Shown here: piece after piece, positions 5,150-14,242 of the stretch | Layout: every line of letters begins with the position of its first letter | Numbering within the stretch: the first letter of the stretch is position 1 | Made by a program: the position numbers and the translations under genes | Assembly: GCF_015070875.1 (NCBI RefSeq) | Contig: NZ_JADDIV010000001.1 | Span: forward strand, 279,144 to 343,143 | Direction of reading: 5' to 3' | DNA from: Ramlibacter pallidus | GTDB lineage: Bacteria; Pseudomonadota; Gammaproteobacteria; Burkholderiales; Burkholderiaceae_C | Length of the DNA: 64,000 nt | Notes under the pieces: model-generated | The model's database searches: none | The model's input: the letters and a program-made list of their open reading frames with translations, nothing else | Told to the model about the DNA's origin: nothing

Positions 5150-7032
5150 GCGTCCTCGAAAGTCACCAACACCTGCGACGTGGCCACCTGCTGGCCCGCC
5201 TCCACATGCAGCGATCGCACCTTGCCGTCGCGGGCTGCCGCGAGCACGTGCTCCAGCTTCATCGATTCCAGCACCAGCAGCGGATCCCCCTTGCGCACGG
5301 CGGAACCCGCGCGCGCGTGCAGCGCCACCACCTTCCCGTTGAAGGGCGCGCGCAGTTCGTTCGCGCCGGCGCCGGCGCCGCTGCCCGCGGGCGGGTCGAA
5401 GGACGCATCCTGCAGGAAAAGGTCGACGGCACCGACCTGGACGTGCCAGTGGCCCGTGCCCAGCGACACCACCTGCGCCTGCCCCGCGCTCACGCCTTCG
5501 GCCTCGCGGACCGGCACATCGAACTGCGTGCCGCGGTGCCGGATGCGCAGCGGCCGCGTGAAGGGCGACGGCAGCGCCGGGGCGGCGCCGTGCGGCAGCA
5601 GCGTGCAGAACGCGGCCTCCGCCGCGGCCCCGAACTCCTCCTGCTGCAGGTGGTGGCGCAGCGAAGCGCCATGCTCGTCGAGGAAGGGAACGAGGGCGTT
5701 GCCGTCCGTGAACACGGGATGGCGCAGGCAGGCCGCCAGCATGCGGCGGTTGGTGGGCAGGCCCAGGACGTGCAGGCGGTCGAGGGCGGCCGCGAGCCTG
5801 GCGATGGCTTCACCGCGCGTGGACGCGTGCGACACCAGCTTGCCGAGCATGGAGTCGTAGTAGGGCGGGACCTCCAGGCCCTCGAAGAGGGCGTGGTCGA
5901 AGCGCAGGGCCGGGGCGGCCACGGTGCTTCCTGCGGCCCCGCCCCGACCCTCCCCCAGCGGGGGAGGGAGGAACTTCAGGACGGTCCCGGCGTGCGGCCG
6001 GAAGTCCTCGTCCTCGGCGCAGAGGCGCACCTCGATCGCATGCCCGGTGAAGCGCACTTCGCTTTGCCGCTTCGGCAGCCGCTCGCCCATGGCGATGCGC
6101 AGTTGCCATTCGACGAGGTCGAGCCCCGTGACCATCTCGGTCACGGGGTGCTCCACCTGCAGCCGCGTGTTCATCTCCATCAGGTAGAACTCGCCGCCTT
6201 CCAGCAGGAACTCCACCGTGCCCGCGCCCAGGTAGCCGCAGGCCCGCGCCAGTTCCACGGCGCACAGGCCCATGGTCTGGCGCAGCTCGCTCGTGAGCGC
6301 CGGGCTGGGCGTTTCCTCGATGATCTTCTGGTGGCGGCGCTGCACCGAGCAGTCGCGCTCGCCCAGGTGGATGCAGTTGCCGTGCATGTCGGCAAAGACC
6401 TGGATCTCGACGTGGCGCGGCGCAAGCAGCGCGCGTTCCAGCAGCAGGTCGCCGCTGCCGAAAGCCGACTCCGCCTCCGAGCGCGCCGACCGCAGCGCGG
6501 GCAGCAGCTGGCCCGCCTCGGTCACCAGGCGCATGCCGCGCCCGCCACCGCCCGCGGCCGCCTTGACCATCAGCGGGAAGCCGATGGCGCCGGCCTCGTG
6601 CACCAGGCGCTCGTCCGACTGGTCCTCGCCCTGGTACCCGGGCAGGCAGGGAATGGCCCGCGCCTGCGCAAGCGCCTTCGCGCGCGACTTGTTGCCCAGC
6701 GTGCGGATGGCCGCGGCGGGCGGGCCGACCCACAGCAGGCCGGCGTCTTCCACGGCCTGGGCGAACTCGGCGTTCTCGCTGAGGAAACCGTAACCGGGGT
6801 GGATCGCATCGGCACCCGCCTGCCGCGCAGCGGCCACCAGCTTGTCGATGCGGAGGTAGGAGTCCGCGGAGGTGCTGCCGCCCAGCGGCACCGCGAAGGT
6901 CGCCTCGCGCACGTGCAGCGCGGACGCGTCCGGCTGCGCATACACCGCCACGGTCTCCAGCCCCATGCGGTGCGCGGTGCGGAAGATGCGCCTGGCGATC
7001 TCTCCGCGATTGGCGACCAGCAGGCGCTTCAT
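5146..7032 (-). CDS. Acyl-CoA carboxylase alpha subunit (biotin carboxylase + BCCP)
   Basis: ATP-dependent carboxylation of biotin, transferred to an acyl-CoA by the partner subunit at 8225-9877. The 628-residue chain has the biotin carboxylase N-domain (MKRLLVANRGEIARRIFR), the ATP-grasp glycine loop GGGGRGM near residue 161, the active-site segment EMNTRLQVEHPVTE, and a C-terminal biotinyl domain with ESMKLEH (biotinylated Lys592). This layout is that of methylcrotonyl-CoA and geranyl-CoA carboxylase alpha subunits. Residues about 354-365 (PPPLGEGRGGAA) are coded by a copy of the GC-rich palindrome found elsewhere in this window, an in-frame insertion between the biotin carboxylase C-terminal strands. 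Both gene ends overlap or nearly touch neighbours. Confidence 0.93.
   Translation of the reverse strand: MKRLLVANRGEIARRIFRTAHRMGLETVAVYAQPDASALHVREATFAVPLGGSTSADSYLRIDKLVAAARQAGADAIHPGYGFLSENAEFAQAVEDAGLLWVGPPAAAIRTLGNKSRAKALAQARAIPCLPGYQGEDQSDERLVHEAGAIGFPLMVKAAAGGGGRGMRLVTEAGQLLPALRSARSEAESAFGSGDLLLERALLAPRHVEIQVFADMHGNCIHLGERDCSVQRRHQKIIEETPSPALTSELRQTMGLCAVELARACGYLGAGTVEFLLEGGEFYLMEMNTRLQVEHPVTEMVTGLDLVEWQLRIAMGERLPKRQSEVRFTGHAIEVRLCAEDEDFRPHAGTVLKFLPPPLGEGRGGAAGSTVAAPALRFDHALFEGLEVPPYYDSMLGKLVSHASTRGEAIARLAAALDRLHVLGLPTNRRMLAACLRHPVFTDGNALVPFLDEHGASLRHHLQQEEFGAAAEAAFCTLLPHGAAPALPSPFTRPLRIRHRGTQFDVPVREAEGVSAGQAQVVSLGTGHWHVQVGAVDLFLQDASFDPPAGSGAGAGANELRAPFNGKVVALHARAGSAVRKGDPLLVLESMKLEHVLAAARDGKVRSLHVEAGQQVATSQVLVTFEDA
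5948..5968. repeat. GC-rich palindrome inside the alpha-subunit gene
   Basis: CCCTCCCCC-AGC-GGGGGAGGG is a perfect hairpin within the coding sequence of the biotin carboxylase. It is a single copy of the unit found in pairs at 9006, 24341, 25665/26079 and 28590. The insertion keeps the reading frame and codes for PPPLGEGRGG. Confidence 0.85.
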
Positions 7033-7036
7033 CGCC

Positions 7037-8212
7037 TCAGGCCGCCGGCGCGCGCTTGGCGACGCCCATCAGCTTGGCCAGGATGCCCATCATCACCTCG
7101 TCGGCCCCGCCGCCGATGGAGGCCAGGCGGCCGTCGCGGTACATGCGCGAGACCTTGTTCTCCCACGTGTAGCCCATGCCGCCCCAGAACTGCAGGCAGG
7201 TGTCCGGCACCTGCCGGTACAGGCGGCCCGCCTTCAGCTTGGCCATCGTGGCGAGCTCCAGCACGTCCTGCCCCTGCACGTACAGCTCGCAGGCGCGGTA
7301 GGTCAGCGCGCGCAGCGCCTCCACTTCCGTCTTGAGCTCCGCCAGCTTGAACTGCACCCACTGCTGGTCGGCGAGCGCCGCACCGAACAGCTTGCGCTCC
7401 TGCGCCCATTCCACCGTCCACCGGATGCAGTTGTCCAGCGCCACCAGCGCGCTGGCGGCGCACCACAGGCGCTCTTCCTGGAACTGCTGCATCTGGTAGA
7501 TGAAGCCCTGGCCCTCCTCCCCGATGCGGTACCGCTGCGGCACCCGCACCTCGTCGAAGTAGATCAACCCGGTGTCGCTGCTGTTCATGCCGATCTTGCG
7601 GATCTTCTTCGCCACCTCGATGCCCGGCCGCAGCCTGCCCTGTTCGCGCATGGGCACCATCACCAGGCTCTTGTTCCTGTGCGCCGGCCCCTCGCCGGTG
7701 TTCACCAGCATGCACATCCAGTCGGCCTGGAGGCTGTTGGTGATCCACATCTTCTGGCCGGTGATCACGTAGTCGCCGCCGTCCTTGCGCGCGCGGCTCT
7801 TGATGCCGGCGACATCGCTGCCGGCGGCCGGCTCGCTGACGCCGATGCAACCCACCACGTCGCCCGCGATCGCCGGCGCCAGGAACTCGCGCTGGAGTTC
7901 CTCGCTGCCAAAGCGCGCCAGAGCCGGCGTCGCCATGTCGGTCTGCACGCCGATCGCCATCGGCACGCCGCCGCAATCGATGTGGCCCAGCGCCTCCGCC
8001 ATGGCCATCGAGTACGAGTAGTCCAGGCCGGCGCCGCCGTGCGCCTCCGGCTTGGTCAGACCGAGCAGCCCGAGCTGGCCGAGCCGCTTGAAGACCTGGT
8101 GCGCCGGGAAGATCTCGGCGGCCTCCCACTCGTCGACGTGCGGGTTGATCTCGTCGTCGATGAAGCGCTTGAGCGTCTTCTGGATCTCGAGGTGTTCATG
8201 GGTGTACTGCAC
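7037..8212 (-). CDS. Acyl-CoA dehydrogenase (citronellyl-CoA/AtuD-like)
   Basis: A 391-residue flavin-dependent acyl-CoA dehydrogenase. The FAD/substrate signature GVSEPAAGSDVAGIKSRAR lies at residues 124-142, and the C-terminal motif SIGGGADEVMMGILAKLMG resembles AtuD-type enzymes of acyclic terpene degradation. The catalytic base is probably Glu247 in QEERL because the usual IYEGT is replaced by SIGGG. The start is a GTG at 8210-8212 preceded by GAGAGGAGA at good spacing. The stop lies 4 bases before the biotin carboxylase start. Assignment to citronellyl-CoA is by resemblance only, since the atuA and atuE-like genes of that pathway are not in this operon. Confidence 0.9.
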   Translation of the reverse strand: MQYTHEHLEIQKTLKRFIDDEINPHVDEWEAAEIFPAHQVFKRLGQLGLLGLTKPEAHGGAGLDYSYSMAMAEALGHIDCGGVPMAIGVQTDMATPALARFGSEELQREFLAPAIAGDVVGCIGVSEPAAGSDVAGIKSRARKDGGDYVITGQKMWITNSLQADWMCMLVNTGEGPAHRNKSLVMVPMREQGRLRPGIEVAKKIRKIGMNSSDTGLIYFDEVRVPQRYRIGEEGQGFIYQMQQFQEERLWCAASALVALDNCIRWTVEWAQERKLFGAALADQQWVQFKLAELKTEVEALRALTYRACELYVQGQDVLELATMAKLKAGRLYRQVPDTCLQFWGGMGYTWENKVSRMYRDGRLASIGGGADEVMMGILAKLMGVAKRAPAA

Positions 8213-8224
8213 GTGCGTCTCCTC

Positions 8225-9877
8225 TCACATGCGGGCCACGCCGAACTGCATGGGCCGCGGTTGCGCCGCTTCGCCTTCGGCGATGGTGTCCAGGCAGAAC
8301 GCCAGCACCGCCCGCGTGTCGCGCGGGTCGATCACGCCGTCGTCCAGCAGCAGGCCCGACGTGTAGAAGGCGTCCGCCTGCGACTCGAACACCTGCACGA
8401 TCTTGTCGAACTGCGCCTTCGCCTGCACCGGGTCGGGCCGCTGCCCCTTGCGCCCGTGCGCCGCCTCGGTGACGATCTGCATGGTGCGCGCGGCCTGCTC
8501 GCCGCCCATCACGGCCGTGCGCGCGCTCGGCCAGCTGAAAAGGAAGCGCGGCGCGTAGCCGCGGCCGCACATGCCGTAATTGCCCGCGCCGAAGGAGGCG
8601 CCGCACTGGATGGTGAGCTGGGGCACGGTGGCGTTCGTCACGGCCTGGATCATCTTGCTGCCGTGCTTGATCATGCCGCCCTGCTCGCTCTCCCGGCCCA
8701 CCATGTAGCCGGTGGTGTTCTGCAGGTACACGATGGGGTGGCCCAGCTGGCACATCCACTGGATGAAGTGGGTGGCCTTGTTGGCGCCCGGCACGTCGAT
8801 GGGCCCGTTGTTGCTGACGAAGCCGACCGCGTGCCCGCCGATGCGGCCTTGCGCGCACAGCGTCGCGGCGCCGTACAGCGGCTTGAATTCGAGGATGCCG
8901 TCGTCGACGAGGCGCACCATCACCTCGCGCATGTCGACGGGTTCGCGCAGGTTGGCAGGCATGAGGGTAAGGAGGTCTTCACGCTGGGGAGCGCCCCCAC
9001 CCCAACCCTCCCCCGGAGGGGGAGGGAGCGAGGCAGTCACCCTCCCCCCTTGGGGGAGGGCCGGGGTGGGGGCACGCCCCAGCCGCCCCACCACCTCCCG
9101 CGCGATCCCCAGCGCATGCCGGTCATCCTCCGCCAGGTACTCGCCCAGCCCCGACATCGCGGTGTGCATCTCCGCCCCGCCCAGCTCCTCCTCCGTCGCG
9201 ACCTCGCCGGTGGCGGCTTTCAGCAACGGCGGGCCGGCGAGGAAGGCGCGCGAGCGGCCCCGCACCATGATGACGACGTCGCTCAACCCCGGCATGTAGG
9301 CGCCGCCGGCCGTGCCCGACCCGTGCTGCACGGTGATGACGGGGATGCCCGCGGCCGACAGGCGCGCGAGGTTGCGGAACAGCGCGCCGCCCTGCACGAA
9401 ACCTTCGACGCGGTAGCGCATCAGGTTGGCGCCGGCGCTTTCCACCAGGTGCAGGAACGGCAGCCGGTTCTGCAGCGCGATCTCCTGCACGCGCAGGATC
9501 TTCTCCAGCCCCATCGGCTGGATGGCGCCGGCGTCGATGCCCGAGTCGCTCGCCACCACCATGCAGCGCACGCCGCGCACGAAGCCGATGCCGGCCACCA
9601 CGCCGCCGCCGGGCACCGAGGCATCGGGCTCCCGGGCGTCCTGCAGGTACCCCGCCAGCGTGCACAAGGGCAGGTAGGGCGTGCCCGGGTCCAGCAGCAG
9701 CCCGACCCGCTCGCGGGGCAGCAACTGCCCGCGCTTCTCGAACACCGCGCGCGCCTCGGCCGACCTCTCCGCCGCGCGCTGCTCCAGCGCGCGCAGCTGG
9801 CCCACGCGCGCCAGCATGGCCTCGCGCCGCTGGCGGGCGAGCGGTCCTTGCGCGTTCCAGGCCGATGCGAAGTTCAT
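8225..9877 (-). CDS. Acyl-CoA carboxylase beta subunit (carboxyltransferase)
   Basis: Transfers carboxyl from carboxybiotin to an acyl-CoA. The 550-residue chain contains the two crotonase-like halves of the family, with VQHGSGTAGGAYMPGLSDVV in the N-terminal half and QCGASFGAGNYGMCGRGY, an oxyanion-hole region, in the C-terminal half. This layout matches methylcrotonyl- and geranyl-CoA carboxylase beta subunits. Residues about 268-296 are unrelated to the family: they are proline/glycine-rich (APTPALPQGGR, then PPPPGEGWGGG) and are coded by a pair of GC-rich palindromes inserted in frame at the junction of the two halves. The gene follows the SDR with a four-base overlap and precedes the acyl-CoA dehydrogenase by 12 bases. 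Confidence 0.92.
   Translation of the reverse strand: MNFASAWNAQGPLARQRREAMLARVGQLRALEQRAAERSAEARAVFEKRGQLLPRERVGLLLDPGTPYLPLCTLAGYLQDAREPDASVPGGGVVAGIGFVRGVRCMVVASDSGIDAGAIQPMGLEKILRVQEIALQNRLPFLHLVESAGANLMRYRVEGFVQGGALFRNLARLSAAGIPVITVQHGSGTAGGAYMPGLSDVVIMVRGRSRAFLAGPPLLKAATGEVATEEELGGAEMHTAMSGLGEYLAEDDRHALGIAREVVGRLGRAPTPALPQGGRVTASLPPPPGEGWGGGAPQREDLLTLMPANLREPVDMREVMVRLVDDGILEFKPLYGAATLCAQGRIGGHAVGFVSNNGPIDVPGANKATHFIQWMCQLGHPIVYLQNTTGYMVGRESEQGGMIKHGSKMIQAVTNATVPQLTIQCGASFGAGNYGMCGRGYAPRFLFSWPSARTAVMGGEQAARTMQIVTEAAHGRKGQRPDPVQAKAQFDKIVQVFESQADAFYTSGLLLDDGVIDPRDTRAVLAFCLDTIAEGEAAQPRPMQFGVARM
8991..9077. repeat. Paired GC-rich palindromes inside the beta-subunit gene
   Basis: Two hairpin units, at 9006-9026 (CCCTCCCCCGGAGGGGGAGGG) and 9040-9060, face each other with GCCCCCACCCC-like sequence on the outside. 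The whole 87-base insertion keeps the reading frame. The arrangement is opposite to that at 24341 and 28590, where the GGGGTGGGGGC parts face inwards. Confidence 0.85.
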
Positions 9878-10761
9878 GCGCGGAACAGCTTCGGCGTTTC
9901 GTACCGATGGAAGCCGTCGAAGGGCTTCACCGCGTCGCGCTCCCGCGCCTCGGCCGGCGCGGCCACCTGGCCCCAGCCCTGCCGCACCTGCGGGCGAGCG
10001 CCGTCGATGCGCAGCACAGTGCCACTGATGAAGGCGGCCGCCGGAGACAGCAGGAACACGATGCCCGCGCTCGTCTCGGCCTCGTTGCCGAAACGCCCGG
10101 CCGGCACCGTTTCCTGCATCTCGCGCAGCATGCCGGCGGCCTCGGGCGGGTAGTGGTCCATGCCGCTGGAGGCGATGTAGCCCGGCGCCACCGCGTTCAC
10201 GCGCACGCCGCTCTTCGCCCATTCCAGCGCAGCGGTTTCCGTGAAGCTCACCATGCCGGCGCGCGCGGCGCCGCTGTGCCCCATGCCCGGCATGGAGCCC
10301 CAGATGTCGGCGACCATGTTGACGATGGCACCGCCGTGCGCCTGCATGGACTGCAGGTAGCACTCGCGCGCCACCAGGAAGCCGCCCGTGAGGTTGGTCG
10401 CGACCACCGCGTCCCAGCCCTTGGCGCTGATCTGCTCCAGCGGCGTGATGTACTGGCCGCCCGCGTTGTTCACCAGGCCGTCGATGCGGCCCTGCGCGAC
10501 GACGATGGCCTGCACGACGTCCTGCACCGCCGCTTCGTCGCGGATGTCGACCGCGTGGAAGCTGCAGCGGCCGCCGTCGACCACGATCTCGCTGGCCACG
10601 TGCTGCAGCTTGTCGAGCTTGCGCCCGAGCAGCACGACGTGCGCGCCCAGTGCCGCGAGCTCGTGCGCGGTGCAGCGGCCGATGCCCGAGCCGCCACCGG
10701 TGACGACGACCACCTTGCCGGCGAACAGGCCCGGCCGGAACACGGAACGGTAGGCGCTCAT
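9874..10761 (-). CDS. SDR-family enoyl-CoA reductase-like protein
   Basis: A 295-residue short-chain dehydrogenase/reductase. The nucleotide-binding motif TGGGSGIG lies at residues 21-28 and NNAG follows near residue 95. The usual catalytic YxxxK is replaced: the segment reads HSGAARAGMVSFTETAALEW, so Tyr and Lys are His and Arg. The same substitution pattern is known in peroxisomal trans-2-enoyl-CoA reductase (PECR) and AtuG-type proteins, which suggests reduction of an unsaturated acyl-CoA, not an alcohol/ketone reaction. The C-terminal extension of about 45 residues is unusual for plain SDRs. The start overlaps the TetR stop (ATGA), tying it to the operon. Confidence 0.88.
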   Translation of the reverse strand: MSAYRSVFRPGLFAGKVVVVTGGGSGIGRCTAHELAALGAHVVLLGRKLDKLQHVASEIVVDGGRCSFHAVDIRDEAAVQDVVQAIVVAQGRIDGLVNNAGGQYITPLEQISAKGWDAVVATNLTGGFLVARECYLQSMQAHGGAIVNMVADIWGSMPGMGHSGAARAGMVSFTETAALEWAKSGVRVNAVAPGYIASSGMDHYPPEAAGMLREMQETVPAGRFGNEAETSAGIVFLLSPAAAFISGTVLRIDGARPQVRQGWGQVAAPAEARERDAVKPFDGFHRYETPKLFRA

Positions 10762-11426
10762 GCCTTCTCCCCGATGAACAGTGACAGGGCGGCCTGCGTC
10801 AGGTCGTCCAGGGATGCTTCCTTGCGGCGGTCGAACCACTGCACCGACCAGTTCAGCGCGCCGAAGATCATCAGGCGGGCCAGCTTCACGTCGGCCTTCA
10901 GGCGACCGGAGGCATGCAGGGCCTGCAGCACCGGCTCCCAGGCGGCCTCGTAGGTGCTGCGCAGCTCGGACAGCGCGGCGTGCTGGCGCGCCGTGATCGA
11001 CCGGGCCTCGTAGAGCATGACCGGGATGAAGTCGCTGCCGGGGCCCAGCAGGATCTCGAAATGGTTACGCACCAGCAGCCGCAGTTGCTCGGGCGGCCGC
11101 AGCCTGTCCATGCCCGCGGCGGCGATCGCCTGCTCCTGCCGTTCGACCGCGTGTCGCATGCCCTGCTCCATCACGGCGAACAGCAGTGCCTGCTTGCTCT
11201 CGAAGTGGTAGAACGGGGAACCGCTCTGCATGCCGGCGGCGGCGGCGATGTCGCGGGTGCTGGTGCCGTCGAAGCCCTTGCGGCGGAACAGGCGCGCGGC
11301 GCCCAGGATCAGCTTGCGGCGGCGGTTGCCGTCGTCGCGCTCGTCCACCGTCTTGCGGGGCCGCCCGCGTGGCCGCTTCGCCGCGGCGGGCACGGCGGCA
11401 GCGCGGCGGGCGGTGGCGGTCTGCAT
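10758..11426 (-). CDS. TetR-family regulator of the acyl-CoA carboxylase operon
   Basis: A 222-residue repressor with a basic N-terminal extension (RRAAAVPAAAKRPRGRPRK, AT-hook-like GRPRK) before the helix-turn-helix (GTSTRDIAAAAGMQSGSPFY, residues about 55-74). The C-terminal half is the helical ligand domain. It is the first gene of the operon and overlaps the SDR by four bases. A 30-base palindrome lies directly upstream (11453-11482), which points to autorepression relieved by an acyl-CoA. The ligand is unknown. Confidence 0.9.
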   Translation of the reverse strand: MQTATARRAAAVPAAAKRPRGRPRKTVDERDDGNRRRKLILGAARLFRRKGFDGTSTRDIAAAAGMQSGSPFYHFESKQALLFAVMEQGMRHAVERQEQAIAAAGMDRLRPPEQLRLLVRNHFEILLGPGSDFIPVMLYEARSITARQHAALSELRSTYEAAWEPVLQALHASGRLKADVKLARLMIFGALNWSVQWFDRRKEASLDDLTQAALSLFIGEKA

Positions 11427-11452
11427 GGCGCCGGACCATAGCAGACGCCGGG

Positions 11453-11482
11453 ATTTTCGGCAAGCAAGTGCTTGGTGAAAAT
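11453..11482. promoter_or_regulatory. Palindromic operator upstream of the TetR gene
   Basis: ATTTTC-GG-CAAGCA-AG-TGCTTG-GT-GAAAAT is symmetric over 30 bases apart from the two spacers. It fills the gap between the uvrA-like stop and the TetR start (26 bases away) and is of the size and form bound by TetR-family dimers. It probably overlaps the operon promoter. Binding by the adjacent regulator is inferred. Confidence 0.7.
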
Positions 11483-14158
11483 CTAGCGGCGAAGCACCTC
11501 GGCCAGGTACGGCGCCGTCCGGCTGCCCCGGGCCTGCGCCACTTCCTTCGGTGGACCGGCCGCCACCACCGTTCCACCCTCCGCGCCGGCGCCCGGCCCC
11601 ATGTCGATCACCCAGTCCGCCTGCGCCACCACGCGCATCTCGTGCTCCACGACGACCACGGTGTTGCCCTCCTCCACCAGCTTCTGCAGCTGCGCCATCA
11701 AGCGGTCGACGTCGCACGCGTGCAGCCCCGTGGTCGGCTCGTCCAGGATATAGAGCGTGTCGCCGCGGTGCGTGCGCTGCAGCTCGGTGGCCAGCTTGAT
11801 GCGCTGCGCCTCGCCGCCGGAAAGCTCCGTCGCCGGCTGGCCCAGGCGCAGGTAGCCCAGGCCGATGTCCTGCAGCACCTGCAGCGGGCGCAGCACCTGC
11901 GGCTCGCCGGTGAAGAACGCCGCGGCTTCGTCCACCGTCATGCCCAGCACGTCGGCGATGCTGCGGTCCTGCCAGCGGATCTCCAGCGTCTGCGCGTTGT
12001 AGCGCGCGCCGTGGCAGGTGGGGCAAGGTGCATATACGCTCGGCATGAAGAGCAGCTCCACGGAGACGAACCCTTCGCCCTCGCAGGTGCCGCAGCGGCC
12101 CTTGGGCACGTTGAACGAGAAGCGGCCCGGGTCGTAGCGCCGCTTGCGGGCGGCCGGCGTGGCGGCGAACAGCTTGCGGACCGCGTCGAACAAGCCGGTG
12201 TAGGTGGCCAGGTTCGATCGTGGCGTACGGCCGATGGGTTTCTGGTCCACCTGCACCAAGCGCCCGATCGCACCGGTGTCCCCGGCCAGCCGGCCCGACC
12301 AAGTGCCGTCGCGTGCGTCGGCGTCCATCGCTTCGTCGGCCTCTTCCTCGTTGCCCGGCAGATCGCTGCCGAGGTGTTGCGCGACGAGTTCCAGCAGCGC
12401 GCGCGTGACCAGGGTGGACTTGCCGGAGCCGGACACGCCGGTCACCGCCGTGAGGCAGCCGACGGGGATCGCGGTGTCCAGCCCTGTGAGGTTGTTGCGC
12501 GTCACGCCTTCCAGGCGCAGCCAGCCCCGTGGCTCCCGTGGCGCGACGACCGGCAGCGGCACCTCGCCGAACAGGTGCGCGCGCGTCTGCGAAGCCTCCA
12601 CCTGCGCCAGCCCCTGCGGCGGCCCGCTGTACAGCACCTGCCCGCCCTTCTCGCCCGCCGCGGGGCCGACGTCCACCAGCCAGTCGGCCTTGCGCATCAG
12701 CGAGAGGTCGTGCTCCACGACGAAGACGGAATTGCCGCTGCGCTTGAGGCGCTGCAGCGCGTCGAACAGCGCCTCGCCGTCGGCGGGGTGCAGGCCGGCC
12801 GACGGCTCGTCCAGCACGTAGATCACGCCGAACAGCTGCGATCCGAGCTGCGTCGCCAGGCGCAGGCGCTGCAGCTCGCCGGGCGACAGGGTCGGCGTGG
12901 TGCGGTCGAGGGACAGGTAGCCCAGTCCCAGCTGCCGCAGTGTCTCCATGCGTCCGACCACGTCATGCGCCAGGCGCCGCGCCGCGACGCGCTTCTCCTC
13001 CGACACCGGCGAAGTGAGCCGCACGTCGGGCGCGGCCGCATGCGCGTTGCCGCCATGTGCGACCCGCTCGCGCGTGGCACGCCGGGACGCGGCCCGCGAC
13101 AGCGTGTCGCCGGCGGGCGTCACCTCCTGCAGCCGCCCTTCGGCGACCGGCCGCAGGATCCCGGCCACTTCGTCGATGGGCAACTGCGACAGCGCACCGA
13201 TGTCGTGGCCCGCGAAGGTGACCGCCAGCGCCTCCGGCTTCAGGCGCTTGCCCGCGCACACGGGGCATGGCGTGCTGACCATGTACTGCGACACGCGCTT
13301 CTTCATCATCGCGCTCTGCGTGGTGGCGAAGGTGTGCAGCACGTAGTTGCGCGCGCTGGTGAAGGTGCCCATGTAGGCGGGGTCGGTCTTGTGCCGCAGC
13401 GCCGCCTTCGTTTCCTTCGGCGTGAAGCCGGGATAGACCGGCACCGTCGGCGTTTCGTCGGTGAACAGGATCCAGTCGCGCACCTTGCGCGGCAGCGCCT
13501 TCCACGGCGTATCGACGTCGTGGCCCAGGGTGACCAGGATGTCACGCAGGTTCTGTCCGTGCCAGGCCGGCGGCCAGGCCGCGATGGCGCGCTCGCGGAT
13601 CGTGAGCGCGTCGTCCGGCACCATGGACGCCTCGGTGGCGTCGTACACCCGACCCTGCCCATGGCAATGCGGGCACGCGCCTTGCGGCGTGTTGGGCGAG
13701 AAGTCCTCCGCGTACAGCATCGGCTGCCCCGGCGGGTAGTGGCCGACGCGCGAATAGAGCATGCGCAGCAGGCTGGAGATGGTCGTCACGCTGCCGACCG
13801 AGGAGCGCGTGCTGGGCGTGCCGCGCTGCTGCTGCAGGGCCACGGCCGGCGGCAGGCCGTCGATGGCATCGACCTCGGGCACGCCGGCCTGGTCGATCAG
13901 GCGGCGCGCGTAGGGCGAGACCGATTCGAGATAGCGGCGCTGCGCCTCGGCGTAGATCGTGCCGAAGGCGAGCGAGGACTTGCCCGAGCCCGACACGCCG
14001 CTGAACACCACCAGGGCGTCGCGCGGCACGTCCACGTCGACGTCGCGCAGGTTGTGCTCGCGGGCGCCGCGCACGCGCACGAAACCGCGTTCGCGCGGCT
14101 CCTGCTGCGGGGGCGGCTCATCGGGCGCGGCATTGCCGGCTTTGCGTTCCTTGGCCAT
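11483..14158 (-). CDS. UvrA paralogue (excinuclease ABC subunit A-like ATPase)
   Basis: A 891-residue tandem ABC ATPase of the UvrA family. Walker A motifs GVSGSGKSS lie at residues 54-62 and, again, near 573. The ABC signatures are [12 protein letters not shown] (near 423, Gly to Pro against the canonical LSGGE) and [12 protein letters not shown] (near 777). Zinc-binding pairs [16 protein letters not shown] and [14 protein letters not shown] are present. It is shorter than housekeeping UvrA (around 940-1000 residues), as in UvrA2-type paralogues associated with drug or DNA-adduct resistance that need not act with UvrB. It lies upstream of the TetR operon but ends before that operon's operator. 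Confidence 0.88.
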   Translation of the reverse strand: MAKERKAGNAAPDEPPPQQEPRERGFVRVRGAREHNLRDVDVDVPRDALVVFSGVSGSGKSSLAFGTIYAEAQRRYLESVSPYARRLIDQAGVPEVDAIDGLPPAVALQQQRGTPSTRSSVGSVTTISSLLRMLYSRVGHYPPGQPMLYAEDFSPNTPQGACPHCHGQGRVYDATEASMVPDDALTIRERAIAAWPPAWHGQNLRDILVTLGHDVDTPWKALPRKVRDWILFTDETPTVPVYPGFTPKETKAALRHKTDPAYMGTFTSARNYVLHTFATTQSAMMKKRVSQYMVSTPCPVCAGKRLKPEALAVTFAGHDIGALSQLPIDEVAGILRPVAEGRLQEVTPAGDTLSRAASRRATRERVAHGGNAHAAAPDVRLTSPVSEEKRVAARRLAHDVVGRMETLRQLGLGYLSLDRTTPTLSPGELQRLRLATQLGSQLFGVIYVLDEPSAGLHPADGEALFDALQRLKRSGNSVFVVEHDLSLMRKADWLVDVGPAAGEKGGQVLYSGPPQGLAQVEASQTRAHLFGEVPLPVVAPREPRGWLRLEGVTRNNLTGLDTAIPVGCLTAVTGVSGSGKSTLVTRALLELVAQHLGSDLPGNEEEADEAMDADARDGTWSGRLAGDTGAIGRLVQVDQKPIGRTPRSNLATYTGLFDAVRKLFAATPAARKRRYDPGRFSFNVPKGRCGTCEGEGFVSVELLFMPSVYAPCPTCHGARYNAQTLEIRWQDRSIADVLGMTVDEAAAFFTGEPQVLRPLQVLQDIGLGYLRLGQPATELSGGEAQRIKLATELQRTHRGDTLYILDEPTTGLHACDVDRLMAQLQKLVEEGNTVVVVEHEMRVVAQADWVIDMGPGAGAEGGTVVAAGPPKEVAQARGSRTAPYLAEVLRR

Positions 14159-14242
14159 TCCCCACGGTACAGCCTGTCGCGGCACCGCCCGGTCGGATGC
14201 ATCGGAAAGTACTGTAGGAGCGGCACGCCCTAAGATGGGCGG

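Noticed and set aside
5948-5968. Hairpin as an intrinsic terminator
   Set aside because: It lies in the middle of the biotin carboxylase reading frame with no T-run, and the frame continues normally.
6872-10153. A 1093-codon plus-strand open frame, and similar long frames at 25636-28581, 45891-49109 and 51352-54504
   Set aside because: They are antisense to clear enzyme genes, are rich in Arg/Ala/His, and have no recognisable domain. They result from high GC content.
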